A DNA stretch of 64,000 nucleotides from contig NW_022097993.1 of assembly GCF_002288925.2 (NCBI RefSeq), forward strand, positions 10,370,811 through 10,434,810, read 5' to 3'. Source of the stretch: Delphinapterus leucas. Taxonomy: Eukaryota; Chordata; Mammalia; Artiodactyla; Monodontidae. The notes below the pieces were generated by a model that worked only from the letters and a program-made list of their open reading frames with translations, was not told the DNA's origin and searched no databases. Below are positions 14,182-25,754 of this stretch, one piece after another (position 1 is the first letter of the stretch; each line of letters starts with the position of its first letter). Both the position numbers and the translations under genes were made by a program.

Positions 14182-14399
14182 TTGGTTTATTTTTTTTTAT
14201 TGAATTATAGTTAATTTGCCACGTTGAGGTCGTTTCAAGTGTACAGCAAAGTGATTCGGTTACACGTATATGTTCAATGTACATTCTTTTTCAGATTCTT
14301 TTCCATTATAGGTTATGGCAAGATATTGAGTAGAGCTCCCGGTGCTGCACAGTAGGCCCTTGCTGGTTATCTATTTTACATATAGTAGTGTGAAATATA
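14182..14399 (-). mobile_element. 5'-truncated L1 3' end with target duplication
   Basis: This is the reverse complement of the L1 tail also seen at 271-690, with a poly-T start and the segment GTACAGCAAAGTGATTCGG. A perfect 11-bp duplication (TTCTTTCAAGA) lies at 14171-14181 and 14400-14410, so the insertion boundaries are exact. Confidence 0.88.
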
Positions 14400-15768
14400 T
14401 TCTTTCAAGACTTAATTACACCTTACACCTAGCTCCTGTTACATTAGCACAAGTTAAGCTCTCAACCCTTCTACCGCCATACACGTATATTTTTATCTGA
14501 GATTATGCACTGTTTGATATTACATTATATTATCACCACGTTATATATTTATTGTGTATTATGTTTCTCATATCCAATTCTCAGCACCCAGGAAGCAATA
14601 ATCACATCGCATCCTGTGTCTCTCTGTCTCTCACAGTACCCCACTGCAGTAGTGAATCAAAGACCAATGCTGCAGAGGTGTTTGTCAATAAAGAAATGCA
14701 GTGCCCAAGTGCTGTCCGACATAAATGGCTCTAACAGAGTCATTTTCCACGATCAGGTCTAGGATGTGCAAACGGAAGGAAGTGGTGACAGAAATAATTC
14801 AATAACTCAGTCTTCAGTAATTCAATATTAAGGCTGGCCACAGCTTTACAGAATAGCCCATTAGAGACCAGCCAACAAATGAGGAGTGGTGTGGTGTGGG
14901 AAAACGTGAACTGGGCATGGGAAACATCTGTCGTATTTTGTCTACCCAGCTTCCCTATAGCATCCTAATATCCTCCTGCGTAATTATCTCCCTTCTCACG
15001 TGCAACCCTGCAGGGAAACTGAATCCAGGCATCACTGGAAGCTCCTTCAACTAACTTCCTGGTAAAACTTCCTGGCACAGCTAAGGGCTGGTACATCACT
15101 TACACCTGGCCAATCAGTTCCTCTTTTCAAGAACTTTGAATTTCAGGCTATGTTATGCAAAGATAGAAAAGAAAAAGAACATTCCAGGGCTGGCACATAC
15201 ATGGAGTGTCCTTTGGCTTCTGCTCCTGAGACCCTCTGGAGGGTCTCTGGAGACGCGTAGGTCCCGTAAGTTCCAAACAGGGCTGTTGTGATCTACCCAT
15301 AGTTTCCAATGAATTCATTTTAAATAGAACTTAATAATCTGCTGTTTACAACCAACACACTCTAACAACCATGTCAGGCCAATGCTTCCCCAGGAAACGT
15401 AGAAATGGAAAACCAGGACACAGTATAGTGTCTGCTAGGGTCGAGTCTGAGAGGATGCCATGAGTTAGAAAAGGGCTCAGAGGAGGCACAGAAGCGAAGG
15501 AAGGCTGTGATTATGCCCTGGTCAGAGACAAGGAGGGGCAGAGGAAGCTGACTCACAGGGTAAGTACAAGGACTTATCACAGAATCACAGAAAGGAGCAG
15601 ATATGCCACAAAGGTCCATGACTCTGACACCTTTGAGTTGGCCTGGCTCCCAGTGGGGGCCCAACTCCCAACCCTTTGTTCCAGGAGAGTCCACTGACTA
15701 CTTCCCTGGAATGTCCTTGTTTTAATAAGCCCCTCTGTGCTCTTCCAGAGCTTTCAAAAGGGAAGAAC

Positions 15769-15935
15769 AGTGGTTAAGGTGTGAGTTGTAGGGTCTGCCT
15801 TCGTTCCACCTCTCGCTCTTTAAATTTCCCTAACCATAAATTCAGGTGCAAATTAGCTACGTCAGAGGGTTTGATGAGCTCTCAGTTAGATAATCCAGGA
15901 ACGGTGCTCAGCCCAATGTTATTCCAATGCATCAG
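15769..15935 (+). mobile_element. MIR-like SINE relic
   Basis: Diverged MIR pattern: a head similar to AACAGTGGTTAAGGTGTGAG, then CTAACCATAAATTCAGG in place of the conserved CTGTAAAATGGGG segment. Confidence 0.4.
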
Positions 15936-16681
15936 TCACAAATCTCATGAACCTCTTAGACTCTCCCTACCACACAGCCTGCTTTGCTGGGAAGGCAGGG
16001 CCCACCCTGCCAGCTCGCCACCCCAGGCAGCTGCACCTGACTTCCTGAAGATGCCTCCTGACAGCCTGCAAAAAAGACAGTCAGCGCCCCGGGGGACAGT
16101 CTCCGATCAGTGGCAAAGGATGTGTGAGCCAGGCACACACAAAGCCCTCCTTCCTGCATCCTGGACCCTCAGAGGTGCAGCTTCTCCGTTGGACCTGTCT
16201 GCGGGCGGAGCGGGCGGCGGGGGGCGTCCCTAGAAGACCTGCTGTGTCCATCGGGCTCCCACGAAGCAGGAGCCACGGTGCAGTGTTTCACATCCCACCC
16301 TTCGTCATTCTCCGCAGAGCTTCCTTCTTCCCCACTCTGGCGCCCCTGGGGTTGCACCTCCCAAATCAACTTCAGGTTTTAAAATTCCTGCTTGCTTCAA
16401 TCTGTAGATAACTCGGTCTGACAGCTACTATTTATTATTAATTGAACTAGCTCGATTGGGTCTCCGTTACTTGAAACAATGGGATCCAGAATCAAACAAT
16501 GAGGCAGAGTACATGTTATAAGTTCAAACTAGATACTAAGAAATAGGTGAAGCACTCTATGGCTCAGAGCTCAGACCTAAAGATTTGTTTTGAAGTTTGA
16601 AGGTAATTTTGAAGAATTAAAGTAAATAATTCCTTTTTTTTTTAATGAGGTAGTTAACACTTTATTATAAAATAGGCTTTA

Positions 16682-17061
16682 GGGACTTCCACGGTGGCGC
16701 AATGGTTAAGAGTCCGCCTGCCAATGCCGGGGACACGGGTTCGAGCCCTGGTCTGGGAAGATCCCACGTGCCGCGGAGCAACAAAGCCTGTGTGCCACAA
16801 CTACTGAGCCTGCTCTCTAGAGCCCACGAGCCACAACTACTGAGTCTGCGTGCCACAACTGCTGCAGCCGCATGCCACAACTACTGCAGCCCGCGCGCCT
16901 AGAGCCCGTGCTCCGCAAAAAGGAGAAGCCACCGCAATGAGAAGCCCGTGCACCGCAACAAAGAGCAGCCTCCGGTCGCCGCAACTAGAGAAAGCCCTCA
17001 CACAGCAACGAAGACCCAACGCAGCCAAAAAAAACAAATAAATAAATTGATAATAAAAAAT
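16682..17061 (+). mobile_element. Long-form CHR-type SINE
   Basis: Contains head GGTGGCGCAATGGTTAAGAG, B box GGTTCGAGCCCT and expanded CCACAACTACTGA modules, with a CAGCCAAAAAAAACAAATAA tail. A 13-bp duplication with one mismatch (AAAATAGGCTTTA / AAAATGGGCTTTA) lies at 16669-16681 and 17062-17074. Confidence 0.9.
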
Positions 17062-17147
17062 AAAATGGGCTTTATGTTAAGATGATTTTGCCCAGCTGTA
17101 AGTTAATGTAAGTATTCTGAGCATGTTTAAGGTAGGCTAGGCTGGGG

Positions 17148-17241
17148 ACTTCCCTGGAGGTCCAGTGGTCAGGACTCCAAGCTTCCACTACAGGGGGTGT
17201 GGGCTCAACCCCTGGTAGGGGAACTAAGATCCTACACGTAC
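17148..17241 (+). mobile_element. Bov-tA/CHRS-like tRNA SINE head, tailless
   Basis: Reads GGGGACTTCCCTGGAGGTCC, then GGCTCAACCCCTGGTAGGGG and AACTAAGATCCTACA. This is the related tRNA-derived SINE head with GGGGAACTAAGATCC. It has no A-rich tail and runs directly into an L1 3' end. Confidence 0.75.
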
Positions 17242-17425
17242 ACACTACCATATACAAAATAGACAACCAACAAGAACCTGCTGTACAGCACAGGGAACCC
17301 TACTCAATACTCTGCAATGGCCTAGGTGGGAAAAGAATCTTAAAAAAAAAAAAGAGTGGGTATATGCATATGTATAACTGATTCACTTTGCTGTACACCT
17401 GAAACTAACACAACACTGTAAATCT
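17242..17425 (+). mobile_element. L1 3' end abutting the SINE head
   Basis: Begins within the L1 3' UTR at CGTACACACTACCATATAC and continues through GTACAGCACAGGGAACCC and TTTGCTGTACACCTGAAAC, ending at CTGTAAATC without a normal poly-A tail. Confidence 0.8.
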
Positions 17426-17874
17426 TAAAATAGTTTGCTAAGACATAATGTACAAGATGCTTTATGTAAAATCACAGATTTTTCAAATGTCTGTATATAT
17501 ATTTGAGTGAAAATCTTAGAGAAACACACATTTAATCAGGAAAACAAAACATTTATTTGTTCTCCCCCGCTACTCCTGCCCTTAAGGAAACTTTCTTAGG
17601 CCGTTTACCTGTTTCTCCCCCAAACACTGTGGCTCAAAAGTCTTATTCTCTTGAAAAGAAACATTTGAAAGATGATGGTTTGCATGGAAGATGTTATGAA
17701 GAGTGTTTAATAATGCTCTGAAAATGGTTGATGGGAAAGATCATAAGATTATGTCACAGGCCTGTTTTAAAAGGCAGAAATGCATCTTAAGGCTGAAAGG
17801 AAGTAAATAAAAATGTTGACAATGGCAGTTGGTGGTTGGTAAGTGAAAAGTAACCTTAGAGTGGAGACAGGTAC

Positions 17875-18000
17875 GGACCCTAGAACCAGGCAGAACAGAC
17901 TCAGACCCCGCTCACGGCTTTCTAATTACAGGTCTTGGGCCAAGTTACCTTCCAGCCCTTTGGTTTAATTTTCCTCTCTGTGTTGTAATCGCTATAGGAA
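17875..18000 (+). mobile_element. MIR SINE relic
   Basis: Diverged MIR with AGACTCAGACCCCGCTCACG, then CTTGGGCCAAGTTACCTTCC and TTTTCCTCTCTGTGTTGTAA. Confidence 0.5.
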
Positions 18001-18313
18001 TATTATAGGATAGATAGGGGTTAGATATACAGATACACTGAGATCTAGGATGGGATAAAATGGGATTAGGTGGGATAATAGAACCCACCACAAAGGGCCA
18101 CTGTAGGGAACAAAGGGGGTTTTTCTCATCTCTGGAATCTTGCTATTACTCACCTCGCTGCTCATCCTTGGTTTCGCTCTGTTCGCGCCTTCCATCCCTC
18201 ACCTCCCACATGTGACCCATCACAATTCCTGTGGGCTCGCCCTCCACAGAGTATCGTGCACCCCTCTCTCCTCCACGTCTACTGCTAACATCCCAGCCCC
18301 CATCAACCCTCTC

Positions 18314-18717
18314 CCCCAGATGCCCCATTATCCACCACGCCCCCAGATGCCCCATTATCCACCACGCCCCCAGACGCCCCATTTTATACCCACCCACCAG
18401 ACGCTCCATAATGCACCACGCCCCTTGACGCCCCATTATACACCACGCCCCCAGAGTCCCATTATACACCACGCCCCCAGATGCCCCCTTATCCACCACG
18501 CCCCCAGACGCCCCATTATCCCCCCCGCCCCCAGAGGCCCCATTATCCAGCACGCCCCCAGACGCCCCACTATACACCACGCCCCCAGACGCCCCATTAT
18601 TCACCACGCCCCCAGTCGCCCCATTATACACCACGCCCCCAGACGCCCCATTTTACACCACACCCCCAGACGCCCCATAATCCACCACGCCCCCAGACGC
18701 CCCATTATACACCACAC
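18314..18717. repeat. 27-bp minisatellite, 15 units
   Basis: Fifteen tandem units with consensus CCCCAGACGCCCCATTATAC plus ACCACGC. Fourteen units are 27 bp and the sixth is 26 bp. Units differ mainly at a few positions (GATG/GACG, TATCC/TATAC). Because 27 is a multiple of three, long proline/histidine-rich open frames run through it on both strands, with a frame switch at the 26-bp unit. These frames lack gene structure and I do not call them coding. Confidence 0.95.
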
Positions 18718-18789
18718 CAAGTGACCTTCTACAGCACGACGCGCCACGTCCCCCCCCGCTCAAACTCCCCAGGAGGCCTCTAATCGCCA

Positions 18790-19245
18790 CCGTCCACGGG
18801 CGCTCATGACCTTGGTCTGCCTTTCCCATCTCCTCGCCCCCAGCTCACGTCTAGACTCTAACACACACACTGGCCTCCTTCTGCCCTTCGAAGACCTCAG
18901 GTCCATTCCTACCTCAGGAGCCTCCTGCCTGCTCTTCCCCTGCCTGGAATGCTCTGGCCCGGGGTCCTTGCATGGCTCATGCCTTCTTATCATTCAGGTC
19001 TCTGAGTGCTGCCTTCTCACACTTCACCTCTTTCCTTAGCAGAGCCCACACCATCACTCTTTATTCCTTAACGGTGTATAATTTCGTCAACTGACTTACT
19101 GTTGACAGCCCTCTGTTAGTTTGTTCCCTCTTTACTGCATTAGAATACAAGACCCAGGAGAGCAGAGATGTTGCCTAACTTGTTTTCTGCTCTCCTCCCA
19201 GTGGGGAACGAATGAGTGAGTGAGTGAGTGACCATGTGCTGTGCT
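18790..19245 (+). mobile_element. L2 LINE 3' part
   Basis: Shows the L2 order: CTGCCTGGAATGCTCTGGCC, then CTTATCATTCAGGTCTCTGA, then the AGAGCAGAGATGTTGCCTAA type segment, and ends in a GAGT microsatellite (19207-19231) derived from the GAATGAATGA end. Confidence 0.65.
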
Positions 19246-20484
19246 GAGTGCCCCCAGCATCTCCCGAGATTTCTACAGAGATCGTGAATTGCTTTTAGAA
19301 TGGCAAAAAAAAAAAAAGAAGCTACTTTTTCGTTAACCAGGAAATGTTATTCCTTTAAAAAAAATTCATCTGTCTTAATACTAAGTCTTTGGAAAATTTC
19401 TTTCTCTATTGTTCTTTTATGGAATCTTTGGATTTCAAAATGAGACCTGGTTTCTAAAATACCATACTGTAAGCAAGACAAAGTTGTGTGCCCAGAGTCC
19501 AGGCAGAGTGCACAGAGCACACAGCAGGTCAGCTGGCTGTGGTGGACAGCATCAGGGTGGGTGTCCAGAGGGGAAGGTCACAGAGACCAGATGTCAGCAG
19601 ACAAGGAGCTGGCCTCCAGCCTGAGAGCCGTGGACAGTGGGAAGAGCCTTATGCTGACGATGCAGGTACGGGGCTTTGTAAATGAGGACAGCGTTCTTTA
19701 AACTCAGAAGGAAGAAGGAAGTCACCTGAGTCAGCAAGGCGGGCTGGAGGCCAGCGCTCTCGCAGGCAAGCCTCCCCTGTGCGAGATGAGTTAAGTCAGC
19801 TGCTCTAAAAACAAGCCAAGAAGTGACTGAGCCCTTTTCCAGAAGGTGGTCTGGATGTGATGTCCCACATTGAAATTGTTGCTGTCAATTCTTTGGGTAA
19901 CACCCAACTAAGGGCATTAGGTAATGCTAGGCCAGGTGAGTCCAGACCTCCTCGGGGTTATTACTCAGGCCCCCGTGGGCTCACCGTGGGTGCCCTGGAC
20001 AGGCTTCTGGTATCCCTTTATGAGTGTCGCCTTTGCCAGCAATCAGGGTCCCTTGCCCTGGACTCCGGGTCAGGATTGGAGAAAGAAAGTAAGCTGGAGG
20101 TTGCCATGAGGTCCAACCTCAGTACTCATGGTCAAGGAACCAGGTTCACTCAGCTAGGGCTCCACCAGAGAATGAGGCTAGTGTGAGATCTGCAGTCATT
20201 CTCTAAGTAACTGAAATAACTCCCCAGCCTGAGCATGAGAGATCTGAAAAAGTCCATGGGAGACCCATAAGTAAAGAGAGAAAGCTGGTTGTCTGCCAGG
20301 AAACACTGAGCTTTGCTCCCAGACACCGTCCACGCCACCCACCGCCGGCTGCCTGGTGGTCTGAGTGCTGGTCCCAGTGGTGCAAACCCCAGCATGGTCC
20401 AGATCCTGCCAAAGCAATTAACTTACATCAAAGAAGTGGACTCAAAATGAAAACAGAGGGATTTCAAAAGTTCAGCTGTGAGTT
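19246..20484. other. Gene-free stretch
   Basis: Nothing recognised. The short open frames here carry no known domain and no splice pattern that I could connect. Confidence 0.5.
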
Positions 20485-20499
20485 AAAAAGTGCACAGCT

Positions 20500-20842
20500 A
20501 GGGTTCCCTGGTGGCGCAGTGGTTAAGAATCCGCCTGCCAATGCAGGGGACACAGGTTCGAGCCCTGGTCCGGGAAGATCCCACATGCTGCAGAGCAGTT
20601 GAGCCCGTGCACCACAACTACTGAGCCTGCGCTCTAGAGCCCGGCTGCCACAACTACTGAGCCTACGTGCCACAACTACTGAAGCCCATGTGCCTAGAGC
20701 CAGTGCTCCACAAGAGAGGACACCGCAATGAGAAGCCTGAGCACGGCAACGAAGAGTAGCCCCCGCTCGACACAACTAGAGAAAGCCGACGTGCAGCAAC
20801 GAAGACCCAATGCAGCCAAAAATAAATTTAAAAAGGAGGGGA
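20500..20842 (+). mobile_element. Long-form CHR-type SINE
   Basis: Contains head TTCCCTGGTGGCGCAGTGG, B box GGTTCGAGCCCT, repeated CCACAACTACTGA modules and end CAGCCAAAAATAAATTTAAA. The flanks AAAAAGTGCACAGCT (20485-20499) and AAAAAGCGCACAGCT (20843-20857) form a 15-bp duplication with one mismatch. Confidence 0.92.
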
Positions 20843-21213
20843 AAAAAGCGCACAGCTGCTGGTACTAAGTGGGTAAGTTGCTTTGAAAATTGGTGTTGGG
20901 TTCATAATGGGACTTGATTATTTCCACATGGTACTTAACAGGCTCATGAAATTCCTTTAATAGGAAAGAAACGTATTTTAAATGTTGGCTGACAGGGAAA
21001 ATAATACTTTAAATTACTAAAACATGCAAAAAGATATAGTATGGCAACTTAAGTATATTATATTGATTTTAAACTGTTCAAATAAGACAGAATTGCTTAA
21101 GTGACTTTTTGCTATTAATATGTATCCAGTTGATTAGAATGGAGCCTTTTTTGTTTCTAAGAAACTATTTTAGACTTTGAAATAAACTTCAATTATATTT
21201 GAAACTGTTGACC

Positions 21214-21520
21214 TGAAACAAATAAACTGCCAGGTATTTCTCCAGCGAACATGGGTTTATTCAGGATCAGCAGAGAATTGCAATTCGGGGTCTGCAACCG
21301 TGGTGAGCCACGTGGAAGTCCCCACACGGTAAGGGAAGGCGAAGGCTTTTATAGAGGGGAAAGGAAGGTAGGAGGGCTGTAGTAAACAAAACATCCAGGG
21401 CTTTTCATTGGCTGAGTCCTTGTCAGGAAAGAAGAGGACTCTTTTCTCCCTCCTGTTGGGCTCTGCCATCATCAAAGGGTGCTAGAGCGCCCCCTGCTGG
21501 CCTCCACACTCTAATTTAGG
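21214..21520 (-). mobile_element. Probable solo LTR of an endogenous retrovirus
   Basis: Read on the minus strand, a TATAAAAGCC box (21353-21344) is followed about 90 nt later by AATAAA (21261-21256). The sequence then ends about 40 nt further on in TTTGTTTCA at 21214. This U3-R-U5 spacing is typical of a retroviral LTR. No viral coding sequence was found next to it. The 5' boundary is uncertain, perhaps as far as 21.69 kb, and no exact target duplication was established. Confidence 0.5.
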
Positions 21521-21739
21521 TTTCTGTTTATTAATTTTTTTATAAAACCTTCCAGCAAAACATTCACCAGAGATTTCCGAGACTCCTTGAGCTAGACATC
21601 CTTTGCTGTCTGGATTAATCTCTAACATCCGGACCCTTCTGCCTCTGAATTGTGGCTGGGCCATTCTGCTCTGTTTGGACTTGTTGACATACACATGAAC
21701 AAGTAACCATCTTACAACAAGTAAGATGTTGCTAACATC

Positions 21740-21865
21740 TTAAATCCTGGAGTCAGACTCTCTTGGTTCAGATCCTAGGCCCCTTATTAGCTGTGTAACA
21801 CTGAGCAAATTACTTAACCTTTCTGTGACTTTTTTCTCCTCTGTGAAATACAATACTACCTAACG
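21740..21865 (+). mobile_element. MIR SINE relic
   Basis: Clear MIR core order: CCTGGAGTCAGACTCTCTTG, then TTAGCTGTGTAACACTGAGC, then AATTACTTAACCTTTCTGTG and CTCCTCTGTGAAATA. Confidence 0.75.
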
Positions 21866-22269
21866 TTGGGAACCAAAACAAGCAAACAAAATCAAAGACC
21901 CCATCGACAGGGTCATCCAACTAAAGCAAAATGTATCTAAGATTTGCACTGATAAACACCCTAGGCCTCCTTGCAGACCACTAGCTCCTAGTAATTGGTA
22001 CCAGCTTCCCCTCCTTCCAATCTGCTCTGCTCTGACCAATGACTGGCACAAAACACTCGATAAATGTGGACAAACATTAGCTGCTCATCTAGAGTCCTTA
22101 AAAGCAAATTCATTACAGCATACCACGCCTGGGGCCCCAAGACACACTGGAACTAGTGACAGGGCCAAGGCCTCAGGTACAGGTGAGCAACAGCAATCAG
22201 CCTAAATGAGACATGTCTTGGTAAATGTGTGCCTCTCTGCTTGGACCACATAGTTACAGCCCTTAGAAA

Positions 22270-22360
22270 CAGAGACAGCTCCACTTTCTGAGAGCTACTG
22301 TATGCAAGGCACTGTGCTTATCATTAATACGATCTCATTTCATCTTTGCCTTTATCTTTG
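22270..22360 (-). mobile_element. MIR SINE relic, 3' part
   Basis: Reverse-orientation MIR end with GAGAGCTACTGTATGCAAGG, then CACTGTGCTTATCATTAA and GATCTCATTTCATCTT. Confidence 0.55.
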
Positions 22361-22584
22361 CATTGCTGTGGGAGAAACAAAATTGTCAGCCAACCTCTGA
22401 TGTTGACTCTTTAAGAACAGATAATTCCATTTCCCAAGTTCCTCCACTAATTGTTCCGTTCTTTGTGTCAGGGGCTGATGGGCACAAAATGACTCTGTAT
22501 TCAATTCTGCTCCCACTCAGCATTTTTATCGGAACTACTGTCTTATTTTAAAAGCCAGTATGTAAAGTACGGCAAAGTTTAAAC

Positions 22585-23265
22585 CCATTTTTTTCTGGTT
22601 TTACCTTTTATTTGAAGTGTGAGAAACGTAAGAAAAAAATGCACACATAATAACTATACGGCTTGCTGTATTTTCACAAACTGTAAACAGCACCCAGATA
22701 AAGAAACAGAATGTGGGCAACGTTGCGCACTTTCTTCCTGTCACCAGCCATTCCACGATGGTAACCGCCGCCCCAACCTGCAGCCCCACTGACATGGTTT
22801 TGCCTGTATTTGTCTCTATGGGATAGAGTCACAGAGGATAAAGTCTTTTGCATCTGACTTATTTCACTCAACTTTCTGTTCGTGAGAATCAGCTCTACTG
22901 CCATGTACAGTTGTAAACAGCCCTGATCATTACTATACAGAATCCCATTCTTAAATACACTACAATTTATTTACAACTTTTAAAGGCAGTTTGATGGGCA
23001 GTCTGGCTGTTATGAACAGTCTATGTCCTTTGGTGCACATACGTGCACTTCCATTGGGCATCCGCCTAGGAGTTCAAGGGCTGGGCCACAGGGTATACAT
23101 ATGTTCTGCTTTAGCAGCTACCGTCAAATGGTTTTCCAAAGTGGCTACACCAGTTTACATCCTACTGTTTGTGAAGGAGCATTCCAGTTCTTCCGCAGCC
23201 AAACCAACACTTGACATTTCCCATTCTGTAAATGGTAGCCATTCTCATAAGGGGATGTTAGCTCA
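22585..23265 (-). mobile_element. Old L1 3' region, antisense
   Basis: The order of segments matches antisense mammalian L1: GTGGGCAACGTTGCGCACTT, then ATTTCACTCAACTTTCTGTT, then GGCTGTTATGAACAGTCTAT, then GGTTTTCCAAAGTGGCTACA and CCAACACTTGACATTT. It is diverged, broken and noncoding. Confidence 0.75.
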
Positions 23266-23862
23266 TCTCCGCCTTACTCTTAAACCCACACTTTCCTCCG
23301 TGGCTGCAAGGTACAGCATGTTCCCTGGCGATAGTACGGGATCACCACCTGCCCAACTGCACTAGGCCACCTGGAGGACAAGTGACATGGCCTAAAAATA
23401 ACAAATCCCACCCCAAAAGCCTGGAAAAGCAACAAGGCCTCCACCTAGTCTCTTGAGAAGGAGGCAGAGAATCAGGACACACAATGCACAGCAGGATGTC
23501 CTGAAGGAACACTCAGCACCGCCCCTCCCAAGCCCAGCTGTCAAGCCCTTCTTCCTCAGGACCCCACCTCTGCTCTCCTCCCCGCTGGGCTCTTCCTGCC
23601 GTTCGCCCGTCCTTTACGACTTCGGGGCTCTCTCCCCCTCCTCCTCACCGTGGACAGCACCCCTCGGAGTCCACGACACACCGTGTGGCCAAAACCCGGT
23701 CCCTCCTCCCTCGAGGTGGGAGGAGCTGCAGATCATAAACATTATGCCTGGACATTGCCCCGTATTTCCTGTGTGGTGGGGATTCAACGTGCTGCACTCT
23801 TAGTTTCCCCCTGTCCCCTGTTCCAAGCTGGTGGCCTGTCCTGGTAACCACTTTCCATGACG

Positions 23863-23996
23863 ACTTGGGGGAGGAGGCGGGAGGAGGGGGAGGGATGGGA
23901 GGGAAGGGGCGGGAGGAGGAGGAGGGGCAGGAGGGGAGGGGCGGGAGGGGGGGGCGGGGGGGGGGGGGGGGGGGGGGGGGGAGGATGCAAGGCCGG
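23863..23996. repeat. G-rich polypurine tract with a run of 26 G
   Basis: About 134 nt of GGGAGGAGG-type sequence nearly free of T, with an 8-G run (23947-23954) and an uninterrupted 26-G run (23956-23981). It has strong potential to form G-quadruplexes or triplexes. The homopolymer length may be affected by sequencing error. Confidence 0.9.
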
Positions 23997-25754
23997 GAGG
24001 AGGAAGTGCAGCTAGTCGGCACCAGAAGACTTTTTCCAGCGGGAAAAGCCTTGGCTCCACCCCCCATTTTCAGCCCCACTCCCCCCCTAACCCCCCCAAA
24101 GATGTGGGCAGAAAGGAAGAGGCTTCTGAGCACACCTGCCTCTGTCCAGCCCACGCCCAGTCGGGGCCTGGTGAGCATGCGGGCCCTGCGCCCCTCGCCC
24201 TCCCTCCAGCCTTCTGTGCAGATGGACACGAAGCGCACCACTGCCCAGTGACCCAGGAAGATGCAGCGAGATCTGGGGATGGTCACTGATCACCGAGGGA
24301 GGAGGCACCCTGGGTGCTGGCCCCCCTACCCCACTGCTGTGGAGTGGAGCCCGGAACATTCAAGGCAGCTCCGGTTTTGAAGGTTAACTAGGATATGTCA
24401 GCTGGGACCACGATAGCCTGGCAACTAGAGGCCCTTTCCTGACCCCGCTCCCTGTGACCCCTGGATGCTGATTTGATCTGAGGAGCATTTGGGACGCCGA
24501 CACTGACTGAGATGGGGTTCCTGGAGTCTGATACGGTTGGAGTCAGTCTTTTTCATTTGACTTAAAGGCAGTAAGAACTGGGATATTTCTTGTACACCTG
24601 AGTTTACTTCCCACACCTGTGACACATGAAGTTCCTTTTCCAAATAAACCTATTTTGATTAGTGAAACTATAAAATTGAACTTGCGGAATGACAGTGAGA
24701 TAACTCCTGTGTAGGTCTAAATAAGAAGATTTTTATTTAGCCCATGTGAACATTCGAATACAATCTTAAATTTGAATGTAATCCCGTACATTTTTATATG
24801 ATAATTGTTCTTAACAATAGGCTATAATTCTCATCACATAAAACATGGGGAATTCAAGATAATGAGTAAAGATCTGACATTTCCAAGTATTCACGTGCGT
24901 ATTTAAGAAGATTACCTGTCAATCAATGGTTTCTCTTTGTTCCACTGCTTTTTAGATTGCTGTTTGTTTTTCTTTTTTTTTTACGTGAGAAACAGAAACA
25001 CCTGAAAGAAATATAACTGCTGTCACATTAGCACCTATTCTGAACTCTCTGCAAGTGTCTGCAACTGAAATTTTTGTTTTTGATCACACAGCAGTAAAGT
25101 GTGTTCATGACACTGAAGAGTGGTAGTTGAATAATATACAGCCTGATTTTGAGAGACCCAAATTAATTATGATTGAAAATGAGAATTAACTTCAAAGTTA
25201 TTGTGAGGCGCTACAGTCACAATCAGAAACATCCAGAAACACAACGAAGAATTGTTAATGTTATTCTCATTTAACCTAGAATAAGTATGATTTTCTAATA
25301 GCTTTTCCTTATGAATAAAAGTCTGGGCAATAAAACAAATATTTATTAAAAACTTGCAATACATTTTTCTTATAAATTTTTCATAGAAATGACTCAGAGA
25401 AGGATTATTTTATATTATGATAGTGAATAAAATCATAATAGATAGTAAGAGTGACAAAAATCTGACACCTCAATTATGCTGTGGATTTTTAGGTGCCGTT
25501 CCTTTGAAAAGTTTGAAGTAGTTGAAAATGGATTATCTTAAGATATTCTATTTTTAGGAGGATGGAAAGGCAATATGACTATCCCCAGTGCATAAACAGA
25601 CTGGAGCACAAAAATTTAATATATTCCTCAAGACCACAGTCAGCCATTAAATTATTCATATACATGTATACTTTAATGCTTCTATGTTTTTCTTTTATCA
25701 TAGGATTTTTTTCCTTATTCCCTGTCCTTCAAAATGCTTTCTAAAATCTAAGAC

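Larger units (their letters stand above)
13402..16668. other. Gene-free stretch with an L1 tail and a MIR-like segment
   Basis: Apart from the L1 end at 14182-14399 and a MIR-like segment at about 15769-15935, nothing could be named. A GC-richer part near 15.96-16.35 kb is open in several frames but resembles no protein. Confidence 0.55.

Noticed and set aside
15781..16411. Overlapping open frames of 95-150 codons near 16 kb
   Set aside because: They overlap on both strands in moderately GC-rich DNA, contain no known domain, and have no plausible exon structure.
18314..18717. Regularly spaced repeats suggestive of a CRISPR-like array
   Set aside because: The units are directly tandem without unique spacers, and the host is a mammal.
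18140..18783. Long proline/histidine-rich open frames (up to 194 codons) at the minisatellite
   Set aside because: They are caused by a 27-bp tandem repeat being a multiple of three, occur on both strands, begin at a non-ATG codon in the longest case, and switch frame at a 26-bp unit. No splice or promoter signals support a gene.
23645..24286. 213-codon minus-strand open frame with poly-proline
   Set aside because: It runs through the poly-G tract, whose complement encodes Pro in every frame; there is no domain on either side.
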